From assembly GCF_000003815.2 (NCBI RefSeq), contig NC_049983.1, forward strand, positions 21,574,506 through 21,638,505: a stretch of 64,000 nt of DNA, in the 5' to 3' direction. The notes beneath the pieces are model-generated. The model was not told the origin of the DNA. It worked only from the letters and a program-made list of their open reading frames with translations, and searched no databases. The DNA is from Branchiostoma floridae. Taxonomy: Eukaryota; Chordata; Leptocardii; Amphioxiformes; Branchiostomatidae. Each line of letters opens with the position of its first letter. The first letter of the stretch is position 1. A program made the translations under genes and the position numbers. This document shows positions 33,771 through 43,990 of the stretch, in pieces.

Positions 33771-34703
33771 GTAAAGTTTACCGTGCGCCACAAAAGCTTC
33801 ACTCCGTTACAAGACTGAGAAACCATGTGTAAGAAAAACATCATACAATTAGAAAACAGTATATAACATCGACGTTACACTGTAACAGTATATAAAGAGA
33901 AAAAGAAAGACCCAAACAGTAAGCCTGCTAGCGAGGCTACAATGATTACAATCACAGACCTGACCGCTGCAGCTGGGCAGTAAATCATCTGTCACTCCAC
34001 ATCCGTCGGGTTCCCGCGAAAACTGGATCATGTGATATGCTAGGAGTCCAGAGGTTAGGCCCATGGGAATACAATGTCGGCTGGCCCAGGCATGTCTGGG
34101 CAGAGGCAAAGAAATAAAACTCAAAGTTAAACAAAACTCAGATAAAATGATTATCTCATTCTGGATAGAGATTGAAAGGGCGTTGTGACGAGGACAACGT
34201 CTACAACAAGAGTGGCGAGGTGTCATCTTGTCAACATTCCATCCTTCCATCTCGCCACTGAAATGCAAATTTCCAGTCTGCGAGTCCCCAGTTCCCAGAA
34301 CGCAGAGAAGCGAGATCAGTAAAATATGTCGTGAATCTTTTGTTACGTAGTCCAAACAAACTGTCAATGTAACGTTATGGTCGCAGCGCAATGATGGACA
34401 GTGAAGATGATGGCTGAGGCGTCACATAATGTGCAGACCTAAACACAACTACAAAGATGGCCTGATTGTTTTCCGAACTCTAATCTTCAGGCACATCTGT
34501 TCCCACCAACATGCGTAAGTCGTGACTACGTTTACAAAAAGCACGTGAACAAAGCTACCATACCAATAGCTGTGCTTGCACTACTCTCTATCGTCATAAC
34601 GAAGACAAAAATCACTCCTAAATACTCACAAAAACACACAGACGCGACCGTTTCCACCGAGAGGCAGCCATATTGCAAATATACTCCAGGCCGTGATTGG
34701 TCG
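33771..34703. other. Intergenic DNA, no gene assigned
   Basis: A minus-strand frame of 180 codons (33849-34391) runs through this stretch but lacks an in-frame ATG near its start, shows no family motif and has biased hydrophobic ends, so it is not called as a gene. Nothing else is supported. Confidence 0.4.
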
Positions 34704-34849
34704 TCTTCCCCCCTACTTCTGACCAATGGCGTCCAAATGTTCCAAATGTTTCAACTTGCTCCGGCCGATCCCGCGCATGAGTCTCTCAATCTTTTTGAAA
34801 CATTTGGAACATTTGTTTGGACGTCATTGGTCAGATGTAGGGGGAAGAG
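34704..34849. repeat. Large hairpin with about 52-bp arms, abutting a gap
   Basis: The left arm 34704-34754 (TCTTCCCCCCTACTTCTGAC ... AATGTTTCAA) is mirrored by the right arm 34796-34849 (TTGAAACATTTGGAACATTT ... GTAGGGGGAAGA) with few mismatches and a spacer of about 40 bp. The right arm touches the N run 34852-34951, which suggests that the hairpin or a further repeat caused the assembly break. It may be a miniature inverted-repeat element. Confidence 0.8.
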
Positions 34850-35058
34850 GANNNNNNNNNNNNNNNNNNNNNNNNNNNNNNNNNNNNNNNNNNNNNNNNN
34901 NNNNNNNNNNNNNNNNNNNNNNNNNNNNNNNNNNNNNNNNNNNNNNNNNNNATATAAATTGTCTGCAGTCATTGCCTGCCTGCGGTTGCAGAAGCGCCAC
35001 ATAGTGGAACCAGTCGAAAGTGAAGACAGGTTGGACAGGTGCGCCAGGTGTGGCGCAG

Positions 35059-35085
35059 TGACGTCATCGTCATGCATAGATTATG
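35059..35085 (+). promoter_or_regulatory. Conserved upstream element of U1 copy 2
   Basis: TGACGTCA (35059-35066), a 7-bp gap, then GCATAGATTATG (35074-35085), located 282 bp before the U1 start. The element matches the one before U1 copy 1 in sequence, spacing and distance, while most of the surrounding DNA does not align by eye. A further shared piece, GTTGCAGAAGCG here and GTTGTAGAAGCG at 30339, lies farther upstream. Confidence 0.6.
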
Positions 35086-35340
35086 TTGATTAGCGCCAGG
35101 TAACGTCTGAATCTGACTAGAGAGGTCGCTTCGCGCCCCGAAATAGCAAATAATCAAGGCAGGTTCAGCACAGATTGTTATATCAGATATATTTTAAGAC
35201 ATAGTTCAGTCCAGTTCGGAATGAATTCTCCTACGAACTGTACAGGAGCTTCTGTAACGCAATAAATGATCTGTGTAAGAGGACCCTGAATCGAATTGAT
35301 TGGTTGTTTGACTCGCTTATTTGCCGGACTATTGGAGGGC

Positions 35341-35506
35341 ATACTTACCTGGCAGAGATGGCACATTGATCACGAAGGATGTCCGTCCAGGGCGAGGCCC
35401 GACCATTGCACTCCGGTTGGGTTGACCCTTGCGATTACCCCAAATGCGGGTAACTCGGCTGCGTAATTTATGATAGTGGGGGTCTGCGTTCGCGCTAACC
35501 CCCGCC
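35341..35506 (+). ncRNA. RNU1: U1 spliceosomal snRNA, canonical copy
   Basis: A 166-nt U1 with the 5' end ATACTTACCTGGCAG, intact loop I ATCACGAAGG (U1-70K binding), loop II ATTGCACTCC (U1A binding) closed by CCCGACC/GGTTGGG, Sm-like site AATTTATGA and the 3' stem-loop. U1 base-pairs with 5' splice sites in the nucleus and is transcribed by Pol II from snRNA-type promoters. It lies on the same strand as copy 1, 4.66 kb downstream, and shares a 3' box. Its loops are the expected ones, so this is the more likely functional copy. Confidence 0.95.
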
Positions 35507-35509
35507 TTT

Positions 35510-35527
35510 ACAATCCAAAAGCAAGTA
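35510..35527 (+). terminator. Putative snRNA 3' box of U1 copy 2
   Basis: ACAATCCAAAAGCAAGTA follows the second U1 by a few bases and equals the sequence after the first copy, while DNA farther downstream diverges. This matches the place and A-rich character of an snRNA 3'-processing box. Confidence 0.5.
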
Positions 35528-36664
35528 TACAACACACCTGATCATATCCGACAAGGACATTACAATTTTTTGGTCACTGGGTCTTTCCATTCCTAAATTC
35601 TACCTCATAGTAGACGGTGATCGCTGAGATACCACAATTAATTTTTGTGACCTTTGATTTCATAATTCCAATACAATTAGAAATTTAGAAGTATGATCAA
35701 AAAGACGAAGGAAGGTATACATAGACATAGGTATACATAGAAAAATAGTTCTAATTCGTTAATTGCAGATATACTAAAATTATGTTTGGTTGCTAATATA
35801 AGTAGTCGCTCAGCACATCCATAACTGAACACGGGATATCATTACAGAAAGTTCTGCTGCAGTATGTAGAAACCCATGAATATAATGTCTACCAACGTAC
35901 CAAATGTCATAAAGATTCATTCACAACTTCGCGAGTTATACTGCACAGAGAAACGCACACGCGTGCGTGTTGGGGAAACAAGTTTCACATGAGACACCAC
36001 CAAAAGCCTTTACATACCTTTTGTATAAAGCAGAGGCCGCATGGAGATCTTTGAGTCCTTGGTTGGTCGGAATTCTCGTGGTACAGCCAAACAGGAGAGA
36101 GTGTGGAGAGCTCGTTGGATATTTCTATTTCGGGAAGTCGATGGACAACATTGAAACATCGATATCAAGTAGATGTAACTAAGAAATTTGAGCCCTAGTA
36201 CTAACTTGACATTTTAGAAGCTCACTCCTCCAGTATAAAGTCAAACTCACAACTGATAGCTGAGGAGGATTTACAAGTTGAAAAGCCAAGATGGATACTC
36301 GCTACCTTTCCAAAATCAACCGTGCGTTTAAGACGAAAATATCAACAACAAGAAAAAAAATTATACGCCAAACTTGTGGGTATATACTTATCTGTAGAAT
36401 TCCGTAGTTTCAGCAGAAGATGGCATGAGGATAAGGAGATTTTCGGTAGATGAAACTCTGGAAAAGACAGCGGAAATCAGACAGCGTCCATGATGGATCA
36501 CATAGATATGCAAATAACGGGTAGCTGGCACATTAATGACGAAGGTTACGCTGCAGTTTAGAATGCCGCTAGGGGGACTCATCTAATAAACTAATTTAAT
36601 TTTACCCGGGGGGGGGGGATATATGGAATCAAACAGGTGATAAAGATCCATCCTGGACTTCTCT

Positions 36665-36830
36665 TGACACACACACACACACACGCTGTGCACACACACA
36701 TACAGGTACCGGACACACACACACACACACACACACGGGCACACATGCAAACACACACACACGAACACAAACGCGCGCGCGCACACACGCATTGTGACAA
36801 ACACACGCAAACAAAACTGACAAGCGATAG
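36665..36830. repeat. Dinucleotide (CA)n microsatellite
   Basis: An impure CA-rich tract with short GCGCGC interruptions. It produces several overlapping spurious open frames (Cys/Val or His/Thr repeats), none of which is a gene. Confidence 0.95.
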
Positions 36831-36938
36831 CTACGCCAGGACGCTGCTGTGATGACTCTGTGCGCTAGAGGTCGCTGTTATCGCGTTGGAATGTTGCTGG
36901 AGTAAAGTGACCACACTGATGTTGCATATACTATGATA

Positions 36939-37130
36939 TAGCCTCCACCAGGCTCCGCGGATCGGTGGTCTAATTGTAGAAATTGGACAAATAGAGTCTA
37001 TAGTNNNNNNNNNNNNNNNNNNNNNNNNNNNNNNNNNNNNNNNNNNNNNNNNNNNNNNNNNNNNNNNNNNNNNNNNNNNNNNNNNNNNNNNNNNNNNNNN
37101 NNNNGATCCGCGGGAGCCCTGTAGAGGTTA
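36939..37130. mobile_element. Second copy of the TAGCCTC miniature element, interrupted by a gap
   Basis: The left end TAGCCTCCACCAGGCTCCGC matches the element at 22892. The segment GTAGAAATTGGACAAATAGA is nearly identical in both. The right end after the N run (GATCCGCGGGAGCCCTGTAG then AGGTTA) is the inverse of the left. The N run 37005-37104 hides the middle. A clean target duplication is not visible. Confidence 0.65.
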
Positions 37131-39340
37131 GGTTGCACATACATTCAAGGATCGAGAAGAAACCGAATCCGCGAACTTGATTCAGTACTACTTTAAACCT
37201 CCTTGGTACTATCTAGATTAGGCAACAGCAAGTAAATTTATAGATGGCATTTCTATTTCTATGCATGTTACTAGACAAAGCCCCCTTCAGAGGCATCCCA
37301 CCCAGGTAAACAAGAGGTGCACGGTACAATCCATCCTCTTTCCATCATAGACATCCTTATCCAGACTGCAAAAATACTAGTAGTAAAATAGGTGGAAAAA
37401 CTCAAGATGGCTACATTCACAAAATAGACGTGAACGAAAGTCCGACCCGAAGAGTCTGCTGTTATAAAGGAGGCTACGTACAGGTACAGAAGCAGATGCA
37501 CTACACGTTCAGGTCCGGACCTGTGCTTTAGATTAATTTGAAATATGTATACCAATTTACCACTAAAACACATTTGGTTACATGTTCGCTAACTACTAGT
37601 AACAAATGTTTGACAAAATTTGTTAGGCCTTAGTCCGGAGCTGTACCTTGAACGTCGTATCTGTACCTGTACCTGTACCTGTACCTGTACCAGACTTTTT
37701 TCAGGTACGTATACGCAACTTTAGGTACGGATGCAAGTACGGTTATATAGTGTGTCTGTACACAGTGTTATACAAGTACTACTGCCTCATCTTTAAACAG
37801 TTTGGACGTGTTAGATCTACCCGAAAATTGACTCTGTGTTTTGATGTTAAAATTTTCATGTGTTCGTTTAATTCTCCGTTTTGCACCTGCGCTTATATCA
37901 TTTCCCATTTCCGCCCTCCCCGTGATATAAATGACCTGTCACATGTGCGTGTATAACTACGCAGTAATCACCCATTCCCGGGAGAGAATGAAAGAGTATT
38001 TTTTGTCAGATACAAAAGAACAACTAGCCTCATTACTATAGTACTTCGATTCGTTCGTTTCAGTTTGTCGCATGATCTTTTCAATCGTCAATTTTTCATT
38101 TTCTGTCTTGTATAACACGATTTTTCCCCTGTCGTTGTCCTTTTTGTAGATGAGACTTCTAGATAACGTTACATCAATCTAATACCCTCTCTTGTAAATG
38201 AATCTACTGTGCCAATTAAAATGACGAATTTGTTCATTATACCAATGGAATCAAATATGATATAATGTCCTTGATTATAATGCCAATTAAATCTGTCTTG
38301 TATGCAGCAAAACAAGGCATCTACTTGACAAAATGACAGTTTTGTTTATAATACAAAATAATTCCGCAACATTAATAGTAATTACTACGTAATGGATTTG
38401 ATACTTTTCCATGCTCCTACCTAAAAAGTTAATCTGCTCATTTTACAGTGCTATTTAAGTACTGTACTAAGGAAAGTATAGACTAACATTAGCTAATATT
38501 GGGATTACATTACTTTGTATTATTGTATTATCATATTATCACCGGGTATTTTGCAGCCAGAAGGTAACCAATGCGTTGAGTAATGAGGCTGATTAACGCG
38601 GTCGAGGCGCCTCAGGTCCTCGAGCACGGGACCCCCGTTTTACGTACGTCCCTTCCGAAAGACGATTTCGTGTAAATCTTGGTCGGACTATGTACAGTAC
38701 AGCATCAGGTGAAAGAAAAGAATAAAAATGTCAAAATGGTATTCAAACAGGGCTAAGTGAGTGGGTATTTAAGAGAAGTCTTTGACTCGACTTTGACTTT
38801 ATTTGGATCCGCAATTAGCTTCAAATTTCTGTTACTTAGGACCTTTTCCTGTGATCCTATGCTTGAAGTTCATCAATACGATGTAACATGACAGACGGAG
38901 AAACGAAAACAAAAACCATAACGTTATTTAAGATAAACAATATACATAATCAATGAGCTTTTATAAAATCACTTTGATATAACGTTATCCATATTGCAAA
39001 AAGTTTGCGTGTTGGCTCGAATAAAGTTCCACTAAAACGAGGAATATGCGGCTCCAGCGTCTTTTCTGAAGATGTGACGTAAGTGTGTACTTGAGGTTAT
39101 CCTTCCCACGTACTCTACATACTGCAGAAATACAAGAAAATGTGAGAAACCCAGACCAGTGTTTATGTTGTCGTGCCGATGTTTTGCTAGGCTCGAGAGT
39201 TACGAGAGGGGAGGGGACGATGTGTGAAACCTGCCGGGAGCAGCGTGGTGTTATCGGGCCCATTTTCTTCATTAGTCACGCTTCCGAATTACGCACTCAA
39301 CTTTCTTTTACAGGTCTACTCTCTCCAAGCAGATGTTCGC
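37131..39340. other. Intergenic DNA, no gene seen
   Basis: AT-rich sequence without a supported gene. A hexanucleotide repeat (TACCTG)n lies at 37660-37691. A 95-codon plus-strand frame at 39085-39372 contains CLCC and CETC pairs but no complete zinc-binding domain, and is not called. Confidence 0.45.
37660..37691. repeat. Hexanucleotide repeat (GTACCT)n
   Basis: About five tandem copies of GTACCT/TACCTG. It makes a Val-Pro repeat in a spurious frame. No gene is attached to it. Confidence 0.9.
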
Positions 39341-39356
39341 CTGAGCTTGGACTGAG

Positions 39357-39429
39357 CAAGGACGTTATATGATATAACGTCCTTGGACTGAGCAAGGAGG
39401 TTAAAAAAAAGTGATTTTTAACCTCCTTG
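39357..39429. repeat. Two adjacent hairpins separated by GGACTGAG repeats
   Basis: Hairpin one at 39357-39385: CAAGGACGTTATA, short loop, TATAACGTCCTTG. Hairpin two at 39393-39429: CAAGGAGGTTAAAAA, loop, TTTTTAACCTCCTTG. The segment GGACTGAG precedes hairpin one, separates the two, and follows the second, so the unit is tandemly arranged. The arms match the palindrome at 24116-24135. Confidence 0.8.
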
Positions 39430-40044
39430 GACTGAGGCTTGTTTTTGACGCGTTTTTATGCGTCTTTGTCAGGCGTTCTTTTCAATATGCCCCCTGTATA
39501 CGGTACAAAGCAGAAAGCCCGACAAAACGCCTAAAATTAGTAAAAACACGTCAACTGAACAGTCGGAGTAGAAACTTTGCTTGAAGACTCACAGATCTGG
39601 CTGTAGGCAATGCAAAGTCAAATTCGTTGTCGAGCGATTCTTTTTCAAGTGAAGGGATTTAAAGTGTGTGGCGACAGTATCTGTCGACAACAACATACTG
39701 CAAAAAAATCCTTGCTTTAGTTTTTCCGTCACAAGAATTCTATACGACTTTCTAGTCTATTCAAATGAAATTATCTCAACTTTCTGTCGTTGCCGTGAAT
39801 GAGGTCGTGCCCTAGCACACTGATTTCAAATTCGTTTACATATTTAGATAGGCTTATTCGCCGAGATTATGCATAACGCCCTACATTTTCTTTGCAATGT
39901 AACGAAAGAGGAAGAAAATTGATCTATAATTTGCTGGATGAATAAAATACTAGTTTTAAGCGGCAACTATGTATAATTAGAACATGGCCATCTTTCCTCA
40001 GCCAATCAGGAGCGAGTATTTCTTGTGACTATATCCACATAGTA

Positions 40045-40183
40045 TGGTGTCCCTAGGGGTAGGGGTGTACTAAGTAACGAATAAATTGACTAAGTTGGAG
40101 ACGCCCACCATTCAACTGAATGGTCTCCCTAGGGGTACGGGTGTACCAACCAACGAATAAATTGACTAAGTTGGAGACGCCCA
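40045..40183. repeat. Tandem duplication, 76-bp period
   Basis: Units at 40045-40109 and 40121-40183 share GGTNTCCCTAGGGGTA and AACGAATAAATTGACTAAGT through GACGCCCACC. No gene is associated; a 120-codon frame crossing the second unit is judged spurious. Confidence 0.8.
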
Positions 40184-40189
40184 CCTTTC

Positions 40190-41520
40190 TCATGCAAATA
40201 AAAGCAATTAAAGAATTAACAAAAAGGGAAACAGCAAATCAACCTATGTTACTGAACATCTTTATTCATAACATAAACAAAGGAAATTCTAACGATCATG
40301 AAAGAAAGTCAGAAAACGAACAAGACAATAATAAAGAGTTTCTTGTAACAAGAAAATGTACAAACAGCGTTACATCAAACTTTCAAAGACATGAAAAATA
40401 TAACCTCTTTGGTTACATCAAACTAGGGAACATGTTCCAAGAAAGTAAAGAAAAACTTTTAAAAAGTAGAGATGCTACATAAAAAGATGCGAGTTATTGA
40501 TCAAAACGATCAATACTTCCATAAACGAGAAACAAACTAAAAATGCAGGAAGATAATGCATGATGTGGTCTACCAGGAACGGGTCGAACTGGGAACAGGA
40601 CAGCTTGTCAGAACGGTTGCTCCAGCAGGGCGAATGAAATGGGGGAGGAGGCAGCGACATTGGCCGGTCTGTCTGGCAGGAGCTGGTCAGGATCAAAACT
40701 ACAGAACAGTTCGGCAGAGATGCCAATAGGCTGCAGCAAAACCTTTTTACACCAAGCTCGAGCTGGAACTCAGACGTGTCGGGCTGTGTACGGAACTCGC
40801 CTGAACACTGTGAAAACGGCTGAACATACTCGAGAAATTGGCCTCCAAGAAATGCCACGTCCTGCTCATTTGAGGTCAGGTTGGGAACTGGGATTGATCT
40901 GACATACACCCACAGAACAATGGCATTGTGGTGCAAAAAAGTGTTGTAAAACCAGACATGAATTTCACACAATCCTCATGAGGAAAGGTGTGAGGCGCCA
41001 TCAACAGGGTCATGAATGAGAAATAGGAGAAAAATGTAGCCTGTCTGTTCGCTTGCTATGAAAACAAACTGCATGTTTCTGAATGACTAAAAAAGTGTAT
41101 TTTGCTTCGGAAAGATGGCCATGTTCTAATTTCCATTGNNNNNNNNNNNNNNNNNNNNNNNNNNNNNNNNNNNNNNNNNNNNNNNNNNNNNNNNNNNNNN
41201 NNNNNNNNNNNNNNNNNNNNNNNNNNNNNNNNNNNNNNTATCTATTACTTATGTATAACTAATAAGAGTTACAAAATGGCTTTTTGTTTCAGTTGTTTAA
41301 GTGGTCAATGATTGGTGCAATTTCTATACATATTTTGTGAAATGAGGTACACAATGAAGTCAATTGTTAACTTTTGCTTTGACCGAGAGAGCATTATTAT
41401 TCTTTCTCACTCAGTAATTATGTGGATCTGAATGCGCCGTCATGAATAATGGACTACCTCTGGCTGGGAGCGACACCTGAGTAAATGGACCTGACATAAA
41501 TTTCGTGACCTTTCTACGAA
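40190..41520. other. Intergenic DNA with a gap, no gene assigned
   Basis: The stretch includes the N run 41139-41238. A minus-strand frame of 165 codons (40475-40972) shows no recognised motif, ATG context or splice structure, although 40630-40900 is less AT-rich than its surroundings. Left unassigned. Confidence 0.35.
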
Positions 41521-42065
41521 GTCATTGTGTTTTTTTTCTCCTAAAATACTCTGGCTGTTCTTGATATAAATTTTAGCATCGTTTCTAGTTCTATGGGGCC
41601 CATGAATGATCATAAAAACTGCAACGGTCGAGCATTCTACAAAACAAATTTTGACTATGAAAAATACCGAGTTTGCACAACGCCACGTTCAGTCATTGTG
41701 TTCTTTTCTCTCCTAAAAAACTCGGGCTGTTTTTTTAATATAAATTTCACCATCGCTTCTGTGGGGCCTCTGACCTTGAAAACTGCAACGGTCGAGCGTT
41801 TCACAAACACATTTTGACGTATGAAAAATACTGCTTGCATATGATATATTAAAAACGCCACGTAGAGTCATTGTATTTTTTTCTCTCTCAAAAAAAAAAC
41901 TGCTTTTGCAAGGAGGTCAAAAATGGTTTTTAACCTCTTTGTTTTTTTTTAAATATAAATTTCACCATCGCTTTAATGTGGGGCCATTGACCTTGAAAAC
42001 TGCAACGGTCGAGCATTTTACAATACAAACAAATTTTGACTTATGAAAAAAATCAGTTTGCATAA
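41521..42065. repeat. Degenerate tandem repeat, about 171-175-bp period, three copies
   Basis: Copies start at 41521, 41692 and 41867, each with GTCATTGTNTTNTTTTCTC. All contain AAACTGCAACGGTCGAGC and then TTTTGAC with TATGAAAAA. The third copy holds a hairpin insertion at 41909-41941 (CAAGGAGGTCAAAAA ... TTTTTAACCTCTTTG) of the same family as 24116-24135. Confidence 0.85.
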
Positions 42066-43990
42066 TGCATGTACGAACGTTAGAGGACCCAAGATAACAC
42101 AACCGTCCAAAGCAAACAAGCAGGATTTATACGGCGGTGAAAGTGTAAATGCAAATTCCAGAACATGATACCCTTGTCCTTGATTTGATAAATTTAGCCC
42201 TGAATGTGGTCATTTCTGAGGCCGAAACGCGAGTATTTTTATGCGAAAAATGTCAATAGAATTGAGGATGAAACGTAAAAGGTATGAAACAAAAGCTTAA
42301 TTTCAGACAAAAGTTGTCTGTACGTATGAAAAGGCAAATTATTCGCAATTCTAAAAGACATTCAGGTGATTACTACTTTTAAACTGAGTAATTCGGAAAA
42401 ATGGAGTCTATCGGACAAATGTGACACGAATGAAGATTTAGAGGGCGCGCACTTTTGACCAATGGAGTGCATTTCTGACGGAAGTTTTTAAAAGCGGTTA
42501 TGCTTCTCAGCTTTTCTTCAAATATTTGTCCTCAGGTTGATTACCTGCGTGCCGGTATGTCACTTGTGTACACACACCGTTACGAACGGCTTTTTAAAAC
42601 CCCACGTGACCACGTGTATCCAATTACAGCCGACCTGACCTGAGTCACCTGGCTACAACACTTCGGCAAGAGAGAACTTGTTATGTATCGCTCAAATACT
42701 ACTTTTATCGCCCGAGTTTACAACAACTCTTGCTTGGATTTGTGTCTCTATAATTCTTTGTCGATGTTTTCACAGATTTTGTACAAAGTTTGAACCCAGT
42801 ATCAGTTTAGGGTGATCTTATTTGGGCACTTCCGCACCCTTTTGGGACAACTGTGCCCAGGGGGTTAAATAGAATAGCTATGTGGGCTGTTGTAAAACTA
42901 TTACATGGTTGTCTCTAAGGTTATTTGTACAGCGGTTGTAGAAAACATGATATCCACATTCCGCAGATACTAGTAGAAGAAACAAGTTCACTACCTCTTC
43001 ATGAATATGTTGTGCATAGCATAGTAACATACTTTAGTAGTAGGATCATTACGTTCTAGAAAAATCGCCTTAACTTTATTTTGAATAAACACATAAACAA
43101 ATTGTATTTAACAATTTTAAAATCACTGCGAATTTCCACGATGACGTTTTCTTATAAAACTAGGAAGTAGTTTTACATAAACTAACTTTTCTTCACTTCT
43201 TTCTGCTTTTTAGTTTGATTACCGTGCGGCGCACAGAAATTCAAGCGTCTTGACTAGTGTAGTCTACCAAGGAGCTTTTATCAGAGTCTACTGACTCCAG
43301 TGGACGATAAAAAAATCTGAAATTAGCTAAATGGGGTGAGTTATTTGGCATAGAATTAGAGATATGTAACGTTAGCCACATAACGTTAATCCTTTGAAAG
43401 GCTAAATCCTCTCCGAAATCATTCGCTTTATTTGCCCCTTTTTTTATACTTCACTGAGTATCCTTCAGCGACAATCGCAAAGGCAGTCTTGTGGAAACTG
43501 CGGCTTTTGTTAATCTCCAAACAGATGTTGGACTTAAAAATTTTATAGTTTTTCTAGCTCCCCATTTCTGTTACAAAATTCCCTTCTTGACAAAGAAACG
43601 GGGGCTATAGAAAAACGTCCCGGCGTTGACTGCTAATATCTGCTTGGCGATCCCCCGTCTATTGTTTGTGCTGAGAACCGGAGAATCCGGATAGTTATGC
43701 TAATGAGCTGTCAATCACGTCTGCACGGCTCGGTCGGAGCCATTTTGAATTGAGCGAGTTTAGCCCAGGAGTTGTACGGAAGGCCTGGAGTTGTTACATG
43801 CGAGCAAAAAAATTGGATTTTCTCGGACCAAGAGCGGCCCTCGAGCCGCCATATGGACGGAGATGGTTTCATAAATCAGCGATGGAGGGGGAAGAGTCCG
43901 GTCGGGCCCCGTAGTGTGCGATCGGGGCCGTATTTTACGCGCTGTAGTCTGTGAGTTTTTTTTTCATCTCTCTGTTTGAGTGTCTGCAGT
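42066..43990 (+). promoter_or_regulatory. CELSR upstream region and 5' UTR
   Basis: No separate gene is seen. The last 250 bp or so (from about 43740) are GC-richer and run without interruption into the CELSR start codon, so they probably hold the 5' UTR and core promoter; no TATA box is obvious. Near 43510-43655, TAATCTCCAAACAGATG and the inverse ATCTGCTTGGCGAT suggest a degenerate relative of the miniature element at 57490-57638. Confidence 0.45.

Noticed and set aside
33849-34391. 180-codon minus-strand frame with hydrophobic ends
   Set aside because: It has no in-frame ATG near its start (TTG only, with a stop shortly upstream), no motif and no splice support.
36583-36852. Overlapping Cys/Val and His/Thr-rich frames
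   Set aside because: They are translations of the (CA)n microsatellite.
39085-39372. Frame with CLCC and CETC pairs resembling a zinc finger
   Set aside because: Spacing and surrounding residues do not match RING, PHD or B-box patterns; probably coincidence.
40475-40972. 165-codon minus-strand frame
   Set aside because: No recognised domain and no splice or promoter signals; composition is plausible but not enough.
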